From contig JAJDCN010000269.1 in assembly GCA_029260815.1 (NCBI GenBank), forward strand, positions 1 to 33,177: a stretch of 33,177 nt of DNA, read 5' to 3'. The DNA comes from Planctomycetota bacterium (GTDB lineage: Bacteria > Planctomycetota > B129-G9 > JAJDCN01). Position 1 is the first letter of the stretch, and each line of letters opens with the position of its first letter. Shown in pieces: positions 1-8,790 of this stretch. The notes under the pieces were generated by a model. That model was not told the origin of the DNA and made no database searches. It worked only from the letters and a program-made list of their open reading frames with translations. Position numbers and translations under genes: made by a program.

Positions 1-478
1 CCGCTGGACGGCTCAGATCAAGAGCCCTCGCAAGGTCGAAAGCGTCGTCGCCGCCCTCGGCCTCTGAATCCAACACCTTTGTCAGCAGATCGCTGATCTC
101 ATCGCCACTGAAGCCTGTGAGCTGGATATCGACATCGGGAAACCCTTCGAATTCCTGGAGCAAGCTTGCGAGCTTGGGCTCGTCCCATTCTCCAACAGTC
201 TTGTTCAGCGTCAGGTTGAGGGCCTTTTCCTTCTCAATGGGAATATCAACAAAGACGACTTCGACCTCCATGTATCCGAGATCCTCGAGGACCTTGAGCC
301 GCTGGTGCCCACCGACGACATGGCTCGTCTGCCGGTTGACAATAACCGGCTGTAAATAACCGAACGTGGCTACGCTAGCCTTAAGGTTTTCGTAAACGGG
401 ATCTCCCGGCTGAAGATCCACCCGCGGGTTGTAAGGCGCGGGATTTAAGGAATGAATTGGAATTTTCTGAACATTCAT
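1..478 (-). CDS. ParB-like N-terminal (ParB/Srx nuclease-fold) domain protein, truncated at the window edge
   Basis: Not in the ORF track because the stop lies outside the window. The reverse strand from ATG at 478 reads MNVQKIPIHSLNPAPYNPRVDLQPGDPVYENLKASVATFGYLQPVIVNRQTSHVVGGHQRLKVLEDLGYMEVEVVFVDIPIEKEKALNLTLNKTVGEWDEPKLASLLQEF... The pattern NPAPYNPR...FGYLQPVIVN...VVGGHQR is the classical ParB-like signature often found in front of DNA methylases. An AAAGGAGT Shine-Dalgarno precedes the ATG. Confidence 0.85.
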   Translation of the reverse strand, partial: MNVQKIPIHSLNPAPYNPRVDLQPGDPVYENLKASVATFGYLQPVIVNRQTSHVVGGHQRLKVLEDLGYMEVEVVFVDIPIEKEKALNLTLNKTVGEWDEPKLASLLQEFEGFPDVDIQLTGFSGDEISDLLTKVLDSEAEGGDDAFDLARALDLSRPA

Positions 479-483
479 AGTCT

Positions 484-523
484 ACTCCTTTCAAAGCGGG
501 ACCATTCCCGCCTTTAAAGGAGT
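484..523 (-). promoter_or_regulatory. Hairpin sequestering the Shine-Dalgarno of the ParB-like gene
   Basis: ACTCCTTTCAAAGCGGG (484-500) and CCCGCCTTTAAAGGAGT (507-523) are complementary at 15 of 17 positions with a 6-nt loop. On the minus-strand transcript, AAAGGAGU (the SD, a few nt before the AUG at 478) pairs with ACUCCUUU. Confidence 0.6.
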
Positions 524-583
524 ATCCACCATGAATAAGAGGGTTTCTATCCCCTCAATGTGAGTTTCACATTAAGCTCACGT

Positions 584-1195
584 TCAAGTCGGTGGTGGAG
601 CATCTGGGCGATAATATCCTGTTCCGCGCTTGTTGAAAATCGTTCGACCGGATTCTTTGATTTGTTCGATGCGCTTACGGACGGCTTCATCCCTCACCTC
701 TTCTCTTTCCTCTGCCAGCTTCGCGGAGATCTCTTTAGCAGTCAGCGCCTGCCCTTTGAGAAGGTCCCATACCTTACGCTGCCCATCAGGCAATGGTGCG
801 TCAGCATCAGTTAGCTGATTGATTTCGCCGTCCAAAGCAGCATCTAACGGGCGATACCTCTTTGCGAGCCGCACGAGATCTACCGGAGCTGCAAACACCT
901 TGTCTTTAAACCACTTGAGAGCCTCCTTAGAAGCAACTCGAACCGCTTTCGAGTTTGCATCGAAATCATCACTTCCATCCAAGGGACCAGTGATATCAGG
1001 ATGTTTGGAAACCTGGAGAACAAGCCATGAACCTTCATAGGAGGGGTTTCCGTGACCACTGATATCGATCAAACATTCATCATAGTTCGGATTTGGTGGG
1101 GCATGCCACACTCTGCACGTCATCTCATTGAAAGAATCGGTCTTGAACAGACCACCCTTATATACCCCATCGCTATCACAAATTCTAATTTTCAT
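584..1195 (-). CDS. Hypothetical protein with a possible C-terminal winged-helix-like region
   Basis: 203-aa ORF co-oriented with the ParB-like gene. The C-terminal half (GQRKVWDLLKGQALTAKEISAKLAEEREEVRDEAVRKRIEQIKESGRTIFNKRGTGYYRP) looks like a winged helix. Confidence 0.6.
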   Translation of the reverse strand: MKIRICDSDGVYKGGLFKTDSFNEMTCRVWHAPPNPNYDECLIDISGHGNPSYEGSWLVLQVSKHPDITGPLDGSDDFDANSKAVRVASKEALKWFKDKVFAAPVDLVRLAKRYRPLDAALDGEINQLTDADAPLPDGQRKVWDLLKGQALTAKEISAKLAEEREEVRDEAVRKRIEQIKESGRTIFNKRGTGYYRPDAPPPT

Positions 1196-1461
1196 AATGA
1201 TTCGAGGACCTCACACTTTGTTAAGCTCGTCATTTCGGAATTTTGAACACACTGTACCCGCGCCGGTATCAAGCAAAAGTTAACGTTGAACCTTAATATT
1301 ACGAGAGACAAAAAGTAACTGCAATGCCTTTCAGCCCGCCTCTTATAATCCTTGCGCCTGCTTTTTAATCCTGGTACTCTTCGCTTCCCCAAATCGCCGA
1401 ACTCCAACAGTGCGATAAATGAGCATGAAGAAAAGCCTCGAAAATTCTTAGGAGTAAAGTC

Positions 1462-2304
1462 TTGCCTCGTACAGCGATACCAAAGGTCGCTCTGATTTAC
1501 GATTTTGATCGGACCTTATCACCACGCAATATGCAGGAATATAATTTCCTGCCCGATCTAGAAATAAAGCCCGCGAAGTTCTGGACAGAGACAGGGAAGC
1601 AGGCGAGAGAACATAAAGCCGACGACATTTTGACTTATATGATCCTTATGCTGGAGCGTGCAAGGGAAAAGAACATTAAAGTAGACCGCAAATCATTTGC
1701 TCGGTATGGCAGCGGTATCAACCTCTTTAAGGGAGTTGAGGCATGGTTTGACAGAATCAATGATTACGCAAAATGCAAGAAACTAAAAGCGGAGCACTAT
1801 ATTATATCTTCTGGTCTCCGCGAGATGATTAAAGGAACGAAAATTGGTAAAAAGTTTAAGCACATTTACGCATCGGGCTTTTGGTATGACCAACATAATG
1901 TGGCAAAACGCCCAGCAATGGCAATTAACTATACAACGAAGACTCAATTTGTTTTCCGAATAAACAAAGGCTGTTTGGACGAGGCTGATCATACAAAGAT
2001 CAACAAGTGGACCAAGCCCAACGAAAGGGATATTCCCTTTGACCGCATGATCTTCGTCGGAGATGGCGATACGGATGTTCCTTGCATGCGACTAATCAAG
2101 GATCAAGGCGGTTTTTCGATTGCTGTTTATCCTCCACACAGCTCCAAAAAGAAGAATGCGGAGCGTCTAAAAAAGGAAGGGCGCGTTGATTTTGTTGCAC
2201 CAGCAGATTACAGCAAAGGCCGCCCTCTCGATCGAGCCATCAAAGCGCGCATAGACCTGATTGTTGCTCAATGTATGTACCAGAAAGAGATCGGGCAACC
2301 CTAG
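1462..2304 (+). CDS. HAD-superfamily phosphatase
   Basis: 280 aa with a TTG start after AGGAG. Motif I is IYDFDRTLS; a later IFVGDGDTDVPCM matches motif IV. Confidence 0.8.
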   Translation: MPRTAIPKVALIYDFDRTLSPRNMQEYNFLPDLEIKPAKFWTETGKQAREHKADDILTYMILMLERAREKNIKVDRKSFARYGSGINLFKGVEAWFDRINDYAKCKKLKAEHYIISSGLREMIKGTKIGKKFKHIYASGFWYDQHNVAKRPAMAINYTTKTQFVFRINKGCLDEADHTKINKWTKPNERDIPFDRMIFVGDGDTDVPCMRLIKDQGGFSIAVYPPHSSKKKNAERLKKEGRVDFVAPADYSKGRPLDRAIKARIDLIVAQCMYQKEIGQP

Positions 2305-2462
2305 CTCTTCATTATAAGGCTGGGCATCAACAAGCAGACCTAATACCGCTGGCGGACGAATCAGAGGACTTTCAACGTTCGGTTAGAGAATTTTACGATC
2401 CTTTCCCGTCTGGGAATCCTTACGAAAAGCAAGAAACTCGGTGTTAGCATAGAGGCGCCAAC

Positions 2463-3950
2463 ATGACAAGAGTCACTGCTTCAATGTTATATAATCATGT
2501 TCAATGCCCACATCGAGTGTACTTGGACGAACATGGTGATCCCTGCAAACAAGATCCCGTTGATGATTTTGTAGAATTGCTTTGGGAACGCGGCAATTCT
2601 TATGAGCGACAAGTCATTGCAGATCTCGGGGAAGAATATCTGGACATGACTCAATATCACGGGGACGAGCGGGAAACAAAGACCCGTGAGGCCATGATTG
2701 CTGGGGCGCCGTTGGTCTACTCCGCAAGGCTTTCCCATGGCGATTTGTTGGGAGAACCCGACCTTCTACGTAAAGTAGATGGTCAACGGTATATTGCAGG
2801 AGATATCAAGAGCGGAGTAGGTTACGAAGGATCAATTGACGAAGGTGAAGGGAAACCTAAGAAACACTATGCGGTTCAGCTTGCGCTATATACCGATTTG
2901 CTCCATTCCATAGGGATGGGCGCTGAGGGAAAGCGAGCGTTTGTTTGGGATGGAAGAGGAGAGGTTGTTGAATATGATCTTGACGAGGCCCAAGGAAAGA
3001 GAACACCTGAAACATGGTGGCAACTTTACAAGCGGATCAAGGCCGAAGCTCTGGCCATAGTCCAACAAACCACCCAGGCGCTGCCAGCTTTGACATCCGA
3101 TTGTAGTTTGTGCCACTGGAAGACCCATTGCAGGAAAATTATCGAAACCAAGTCAGATCTAACCTTGATTCCCGAACTCGGTCGCTCTCGACGGGATACG
3201 CTATCTCAGGAATTCGGTACCGTTCAAGACTTAGCGAAATGTAATCCGGCAGACTATCGGACAAAGAAAGACTCTACCATCTTCCCCAGGATTGGCATTA
3301 AAACCCTTGAGAAGTTTCAGGAGCGTGCTGAATTGAGAATCGCACCCGATTCGAAGCCTTACTTGAAGACGGCGGTAAATCTTCCAAATATTGCTCGGGA
3401 GCTCTTTTTCGATATCGAGAGCGATCCAATGGCAGGAATCTGCTATCTGCACGGTTTTGTTGTACGAGAGAGTGGGGATAACAACGGAGAAACATTTCAT
3501 GGCTTCATGATGAATGAAAACACCCAGGAAGAGGAGAAGCGTGTTTTTGCTGAGGCTCTTGATTTCATCAGATCGTCTCAGCCTTGTGTCATCTATTTCT
3601 ATTCAAAATATGAAAGAACAATCTGGAAACAGCTGGCCGAACGTTACTCCTCAGTAGCTTCAGTGGCAGAAATTGAGGATCTCTACGAGCACGAGAACAT
3701 GGTAGACCTGTATTATGATGTCGTCTACCGACACATGGTTTGGCCCACGCATAATCATTCCATCAAAACCTTGGCTCAATATTGTGGATTTTCATGGCGG
3801 GATGATCACCCGTCTGGTGCCGCGTCCATCAAGTGGTATCAGGACATGTGTCGCACGGGAGATATTGGATTACGAGACAGAATTTTGAAATACAACGAAG
3901 ATGATTGCCGAGCAATGCGGGTCCTTGTTGACTATATTCGCACTTTGTAG
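2463..3950 (+). CDS. TM0106-type RecB/Cas4-like PD-(D/E)XK nuclease fused to a YprB-like RNase H-fold exonuclease
   Basis: 495 aa. GEPDLL...GDIKSG matches the PD-(D/E)XK core. Cysteines VQCPHR and CSLCHWKTHC are arranged as in Cas4/AddB Fe-S nucleases. The C-terminal part has LFFDIESDP, HSIKTLAQYCGF and YNEDDCRAM, typical of DEDD/YprB. Confidence 0.8.
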   Translation: MTRVTASMLYNHVQCPHRVYLDEHGDPCKQDPVDDFVELLWERGNSYERQVIADLGEEYLDMTQYHGDERETKTREAMIAGAPLVYSARLSHGDLLGEPDLLRKVDGQRYIAGDIKSGVGYEGSIDEGEGKPKKHYAVQLALYTDLLHSIGMGAEGKRAFVWDGRGEVVEYDLDEAQGKRTPETWWQLYKRIKAEALAIVQQTTQALPALTSDCSLCHWKTHCRKIIETKSDLTLIPELGRSRRDTLSQEFGTVQDLAKCNPADYRTKKDSTIFPRIGIKTLEKFQERAELRIAPDSKPYLKTAVNLPNIARELFFDIESDPMAGICYLHGFVVRESGDNNGETFHGFMMNENTQEEEKRVFAEALDFIRSSQPCVIYFYSKYERTIWKQLAERYSSVASVAEIEDLYEHENMVDLYYDVVYRHMVWPTHNHSIKTLAQYCGFSWRDDHPSGAASIKWYQDMCRTGDIGLRDRILKYNEDDCRAMRVLVDYIRTL

Positions 3951-4172
3951 CGATCTACTTGAAATGCGGGCATATCCTTCATCACCCTTAATTGTTGGGC
4001 TTGGCCATTTTTTTGGCATGTGGCCTTAACGCGTGTTCCGTGATCGACGACTGGCTAACGCCTCGATAGGCAAATAATCGAAGCGGGACTAAGTGGGTTG
4101 AAACACGCGAGTTAGATGGGAAATGATCGGGAAATCTTTGTACGGATGTGTCGGTCAGGGACACACAAATAA

Positions 4173-4560
4173 AATGCGCTGGTCCGAAAAGGCGCGAAGT
4201 TGTTCTTCCAAGATACGGTGCATTGCTCTTTGATAACAGAATAACGCTGGATTGTGCCAAGTCAAGCCCGATTGGTTGACTGTGGGCGCAACGCAACCAA
4301 GGAGTAAGCGGCTGTCTGGAGCATTGTTTCAGGCGGCTTTTTTCTTGTGGATCCGATGTTTCAGATCAGGGCCAAGCGGTAGACCGAATTTGAGCAGCTT
4401 GCGTTGTTCGTGCGGATAGGCATGAACTCTGTTGCCAACCCAGCGGCGTAGGATTTCATTCTCGGCTTTAAGAAACTGAATGGTCCGAGCTAGTTGTGGC
4501 TGTGTCCATTTGGCCAGGAGTAAAAGAAGGTGTTGCATTTAAACCTCGTGGAGGTTAGAA
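4173..4560 (-). mobile_element. Internally deleted IS relic (integrase-type transposase family)
   Basis: Contains the 69-aa N-terminal transposase fragment (4329-4538) ending in ...KKKAA*. Downstream it carries the end sequence AATGCGCTGGTCCGAAAA (4173-4190), identical to 17202-17219, followed by GCATTGCTCTTTGATAACAGAATA, which resembles 17239-17262. Exact boundaries are uncertain. Confidence 0.55.
4329..4538 (-). pseudogene. Transposase/integrase remnant (N-terminus joined to the extreme C-terminus)
   Basis: MQHLLLLLAKWTQPQLARTIQFLKAENEILRRWVGNRVHAYPHEQRKLLKFGLPLGPDLKHRIHKKKAA. FLKAENEILR...LLKFG.PLG is typical of the N-terminus of planctomycete-type integrase/transposases, but the catalytic core is absent. 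Confidence 0.6.
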
Positions 4561-4697
4561 TTGAAAAGGTGGTTTGCATAAGTCTAGATTATAAGGTGCG
4601 CATTTTAATTGCACACGCCTGGGGAAGTTCAGGAGAGCCTCAATCAGCCAAATTGGACCTTGTCCTGAGAATTTCAGAATAACCTAAATTTGAGGAA

Positions 4698-5021
4698 CTA
4701 AATCAGAGAGGTTTTTCGCCGGGTTATTTGCATAGCCGAGGCCACAACGATTCCCGGCAGCGACGTGTTGTCCTGGATGTTCACCCCGTTCGCACGAAGA
4801 TGCTCAAGTGGGTTGTCCTGACCTGCGGCGAGCCCGAGTTGGGTTATCAACCAGACCGCTTGATTGTAACCCGAGTCATCGTTGACGAATGTAAAGGCAT
4901 CATCAGCGGCTTTGATGGTGGCATTGGCGACCTGGGGCACATCCGCCCCGGCAGCGATGAGTTCTACAACATCACGCCATTTTCTAGTTCTCGGTAACTG
5001 CCCAAGCCGTATATGCCCCAT
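4698..5021 (-). CDS. Hypothetical protein, probably 3'-truncated
   Basis: 107-aa ORF directly after the PLD-like gene on the same strand. MGHIRLGQLPRTRKWRDVVELIAAGADVPQVANATIKAADDAF... has protein-like composition. The reading frame ends close to the IS relic. Confidence 0.5.
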   Translation of the reverse strand: MGHIRLGQLPRTRKWRDVVELIAAGADVPQVANATIKAADDAFTFVNDDSGYNQAVWLITQLGLAAGQDNPLEHLRANGVNIQDNTSLPGIVVASAMQITRRKTSLI

Positions 5022-5048
5022 GAAGCGCCTTTCCTGCCACCAAGTCCA

Positions 5049-5987
5049 TCAATGCGGAACCGAGAATCTGTGCCGCAGAATATGGCGGTTCGAAGCGGGG
5101 TCGAATTCCCGTTGAATGTCGTCTCTGTCATTTCTTCCCAGGCGCGTCCATGTCGTAATGCTTCGGGTATCTGTGGTCGTATCGAATCCGTTCGGAACCG
5201 AGATTCCGGCCAAGTTGCTGATAACGTAACGGTCGTGAAAGCCATCCCAAATAAATATGTTGGCAGTCAGTCCGGCAGCCCGTAGAGGGGCGGTCCATGA
5301 GTCGAACAAGGATCGCCAGCCAGCTTCGTCATGCTGATCTCGTTTGTCGCGCGAATCGAAATAGCAGACGCGATGAATCTCAATCAGTGGGGCAGGCGTT
5401 CGTCCTGCCATTTTCTTCAGCAAGGTAAGGACATCACTATATCGCCGTTGGGATGGGTTCAGATGTGGGTCTAGAAACATGAATGAATTAGCGCATTGAA
5501 AAATCAGATCCAAGTGCTGTGTGTATTCCTCGACGGTTTGAAGCAGACGAACCGACGAACCTCGACTCGACCACCACCCCGAACTTCCAAGACGATCAAT
5601 ACAACCCACCAAAGTTTCTTGGCGGTAGTTGGTCGCCACTGGTTGCGTGGCAATAATGCCCGACAGCGGCGTGGTCGCGTGGGATTGGAGCGCTTCATCG
5701 CACCACTCACTGTCAGTTGCCGGGTCAGCGGCCACAGCTGGCGGGATCAGTCGAAGTCGTTGTTGTTGGGCAAGTTTCTTAAGCAGCTCCTTGCCTCGTG
5801 AATGCCACGGGCGACCGTCGTTCGAAAACAGCGCTGACCATGCACCAGATCGGAGATTCCTCACCAACCCTTCGGTCAATAACACTTCCTTAAGCTGCTG
5901 AAGCCGTATGCCGCAAACCTCGTCACTGCTGTATGAAGTCGCGTCGAACACATCAGGAGTGAGGGCGTATTCCGCGAGAAGCGCCAT
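5049..5987 (-). CDS. Putative phospholipase D-like (HKD-superfamily) effector protein
   Basis: ATG at 5987 overlaps the TGA of the AAA gene (TGATG). Protein MALLAEYALTPDVFDA... contains FMFLDPHLNPSQRRY and FHDRYVISNLAGISVPNGFD, a degenerate PLD-like arrangement. The ORF track starts further upstream at 6032. Confidence 0.55.
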   Translation of the reverse strand: MALLAEYALTPDVFDATSYSSDEVCGIRLQQLKEVLLTEGLVRNLRSGAWSALFSNDGRPWHSRGKELLKKLAQQQRLRLIPPAVAADPATDSEWCDEALQSHATTPLSGIIATQPVATNYRQETLVGCIDRLGSSGWWSSRGSSVRLLQTVEEYTQHLDLIFQCANSFMFLDPHLNPSQRRYSDVLTLLKKMAGRTPAPLIEIHRVCYFDSRDKRDQHDEAGWRSLFDSWTAPLRAAGLTANIFIWDGFHDRYVISNLAGISVPNGFDTTTDTRSITTWTRLGRNDRDDIQREFDPASNRHILRHRFSVPH

Positions 5988-7654
5988 CAAAATACCTCCC
6001 TCAATCCTTCTTCGAAAAAGCCGCCGGGCCAAGCTTTTGCCAACTCACCGCGCTCATTAAGCGGCATTTCACGGATGATGCTGCGCTTCCCGTCTGGTTC
6101 CAGGTAGAGAACCAGAACATCGTCTTTCGTAACAGGAGGAATCCCGTCAGGCAGTTCACTGGAGAATGTCTGGCGCATCCGCTTCATTACGCGCAGCAAC
6201 AGATGTTCGCTGTGCGTTTCAAGCATGAAGCGGTTCTTTCTGTCACCGAGGGCAGATGTGACGAATACATCACCCAGTTCCGCTTGCAGTTTGGGATGGA
6301 GGTGAATCTCAGGCTGTTCGATGGTGATGATGCGCTCTTTTGCCGCGTAGGCGCTCACGAGGACGGGCAAAACCTGGCTGATTCCAATGCCAACATCACG
6401 GTGACTGACGACCGTGTTTGATCGCCTGTCCATCAAGACCAATTCGTTAAGCTTCTCAATGTCGGCGGTACGAATTGCGTCAACCATCTTCGTAACCTCT
6501 TTCTCGAAGTCCTTGATGGCCGCGTATGCACCCTCGGGCTCAGGCTTGTCATCGTAGTCCGGTTCAATCGTCAACCCATCCTCATTGAGACGTTCCATTG
6601 CCTCCCACATCGGAGTCTCGAGTTGGTCGATACCGATCAGGTCTCGAACCAGAAGTTCGTAGGGGGTTTGCAGACGCTCTGGAGAATTCAGCCACTCATT
6701 TACCAGCGTGCGGACGCGAGCGTCACGTCGCACCACGTCCCAGGCGTATCCGCCACCAGCGAACCAGTTCGGATCATGGTGCTGGGCAAATGCCAGGTGA
6801 CGCGGTGGATATGATCTGAGAGGACCGAGATACTGCAACTTGTCCAGTTCATCTCCCACCGACTGACTGATGCCCTGGAGGATTTCGTCAAGTTTCCGGG
6901 GAAGAAAAGACCGCACTGCTGCAGCCAAGTCCTCCTTTCGGCGACCCTTGCTGATCGTGAAGAAGAGATTCTGCTGACTCGAACCACCGAGGCCGTCGAA
7001 TTTCGCGAGTCCATCGGGTAGAAATTGCGTGCTTGTTGCAACCACCTCAGGAACCAGCGCCGCGATTGCTTCGTCGAGCCCTTCGAAATCCTCTGGGCGA
7101 AGGTTCTCCGTTGTGGACGACATCATGACCATGGCCCTGATGGCCTCTCGAAATACCGGGTGTTCATGGTCCAGGCGATCAAGTTGGAGCTTGCCGTCCT
7201 TGCGGCGGCTCATTCGTAGGAGGCTGCGGTTGTCGGCCTGCAATTCGTAGGTGTGAAGTTCGGGTCGGGCTTCCGGTTTAGGACGGTCTTGGTCGTCCAG
7301 CGAGATTCCGATGTTGATCACCATCGTGACCATGTCAGCTGGAGCGAATAGCTCAGCGAGTTTTCCGGTGAACTCGCTCGCTTTCAAATCAACAGCCCAC
7401 TCGACGCGGCGGGTTGCCTCTCGCCGATGGACGTATTGCCGGAATCCCCCCAAATCGACCGAATCGCCACCAACGTTCGTGCGATGAATATCCAGGTCGC
7501 CTGTCTCCAGCGCATGCCGGGCCAGTATCAAACTGTGGATAATGCTGGACTTGCCTGCACTGTTCGCGCCGTAGATCAGGGTTAACGGGCGCAGCGGAAT
7601 GCGTTGCGTGTCAGCAAATGCTTTGAAGTTTCCGAGGTGCAGTGCATTCAGCAT
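5987..7654 (-). CDS. AAA/ABC-type ATPase with DUF3696-like C-terminus
   Basis: Internal ATG at 7654 overlaps the upstream stop (ATGCTGA) and has an SD. MLNALHLGNFKAFADTQRIPLRPLTLIYGANSAGKSSIIHSL contains Walker A; VGIGISQVLPVLV and ITIEQPEIHLHPKLQ are signature/Walker B. The C-terminus FMLETHSEHLLLRVMKRMR...EEGLREVF resembles DUF3696 ATPases. Confidence 0.85.
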   Translation of the reverse strand: MLNALHLGNFKAFADTQRIPLRPLTLIYGANSAGKSSIIHSLILARHALETGDLDIHRTNVGGDSVDLGGFRQYVHRREATRRVEWAVDLKASEFTGKLAELFAPADMVTMVINIGISLDDQDRPKPEARPELHTYELQADNRSLLRMSRRKDGKLQLDRLDHEHPVFREAIRAMVMMSSTTENLRPEDFEGLDEAIAALVPEVVATSTQFLPDGLAKFDGLGGSSQQNLFFTISKGRRKEDLAAAVRSFLPRKLDEILQGISQSVGDELDKLQYLGPLRSYPPRHLAFAQHHDPNWFAGGGYAWDVVRRDARVRTLVNEWLNSPERLQTPYELLVRDLIGIDQLETPMWEAMERLNEDGLTIEPDYDDKPEPEGAYAAIKDFEKEVTKMVDAIRTADIEKLNELVLMDRRSNTVVSHRDVGIGISQVLPVLVSAYAAKERIITIEQPEIHLHPKLQAELGDVFVTSALGDRKNRFMLETHSEHLLLRVMKRMRQTFSSELPDGIPPVTKDDVLVLYLEPDGKRSIIREMPLNERGELAKAWPGGFFEEGLREVF

Positions 7655-8763
7655 TCGTGCCCCTCCTCTGAGATCTGGATCATGAACGTCAGCCATGAGT
7701 CGGTTCGGAGTAACAGTGCATTGAGCTGCCGATCGGATAAACCCGTTTCCAGTTGATGAACCCGATTGAGAAACTGGACGTATTCCACGAGCGCCTTGGT
7801 ATCGCTATCGAGGAAATCGCTCAGAGGTTCGTGGTTGATTTCTCGACATACATAGAGGATGCGTGCTCGCCTGGTGGGTTTGCCTTCATGGAGCAGTTCC
7901 GGATGCTTGCCGGAAAGCCAGGGAATCACATTCTCGTCCGAAGCCAGGCTCCGGAGCAGGTGGCCCCACAGTTCCCGCAAGGAGGCCAGAACGTGACGCC
8001 CGCGATCAATGCCACCGCCAGACAGGGCCTCTCTTGCGCCCTGATATGCCTTGGCCAGTGCGGGATTGACCCGGCTCAGCAAATCGAAGACGCCTGACGT
8101 TTCCTCACGCACATCGGCCAGCACAGATGCTTGTTCGTCATCAGCATCTTCCGCATCATCTGGCCATAGCTCCATGACCGCACGTCCAGTGACCAGCACC
8201 TCACGACTCGCACTCGGTAGCACGAAGGATGGCAACGCTGTCAACTTCGGGAGGCTTTCGACGGCAAGCGCGAGTCTGTCGAAACCGGATGTGAGATTTT
8301 CGAATCGCCCCTGAAGCTGCGCGACGATGTCGTCTTGAAATTTGAATGCGTTTCGAATCCTATCGAAGTCGATTCTGGTGCTGAACGTTTCGGCGATAGT
8401 CGCCATTTGCGATGCCGACGTGAGCGCCAATTTTGCGGATGCTTGAATATGGCTGAGGCGGTCCGCGCTGGCCTGGACATTGCGCATCCAACTGGCATGG
8501 ACCCGGGCCAGATTATCTATCCCTCGCGTGTCGATCTTGATCTTGTCGAAGGAGGTCAGCATCCGCTGGTTGGCCTGAGCGATTTCCTGCATGCGCGTGA
8601 CAACACCACTCACCTTCAATTGCTCGGCCAGGGCAAGGTGGCTGCGGCGGAACGGCTCCAGAGCCTTTTCCATTTGCTGAAACGAATCGAGATAGGCAGG
8701 CCGCAAGGCGCGGCTTGCCTGTTCGAGCTGTTTCTGCATTGCCAAGTAGGACGACGTACTCAT
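7648..8763 (-). CDS. Coiled-coil protein with a possible pPIWI-associated predicted nuclease domain at the C-terminus
   Basis: 371 aa with a long helical N-terminus. The C-terminal NPALAKAYQGAREALSGGGIDRGRHVLASLRELWGHLLRSLASDENV...PTRRARILYVCREIN resembles the family annotated as predicted pPIWI-associating nuclease. Assigned from memory of the pattern. Confidence 0.5.
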   Translation of the reverse strand: MSTSSYLAMQKQLEQASRALRPAYLDSFQQMEKALEPFRRSHLALAEQLKVSGVVTRMQEIAQANQRMLTSFDKIKIDTRGIDNLARVHASWMRNVQASADRLSHIQASAKLALTSASQMATIAETFSTRIDFDRIRNAFKFQDDIVAQLQGRFENLTSGFDRLALAVESLPKLTALPSFVLPSASREVLVTGRAVMELWPDDAEDADDEQASVLADVREETSGVFDLLSRVNPALAKAYQGAREALSGGGIDRGRHVLASLRELWGHLLRSLASDENVIPWLSGKHPELLHEGKPTRRARILYVCREINHEPLSDFLDSDTKALVEYVQFLNRVHQLETGLSDRQLNALLLRTDSWLTFMIQISEEGHEC

Positions 8764-8790
8764 GAGTTCATCAAGCCTCCGGTTTCCACA

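Noticed and set aside
3988-4296. Minus-strand 102-aa ORF
   Set aside because: Spans the IS end repeat and intergenic DNA, with no family resemblance; likely spurious.
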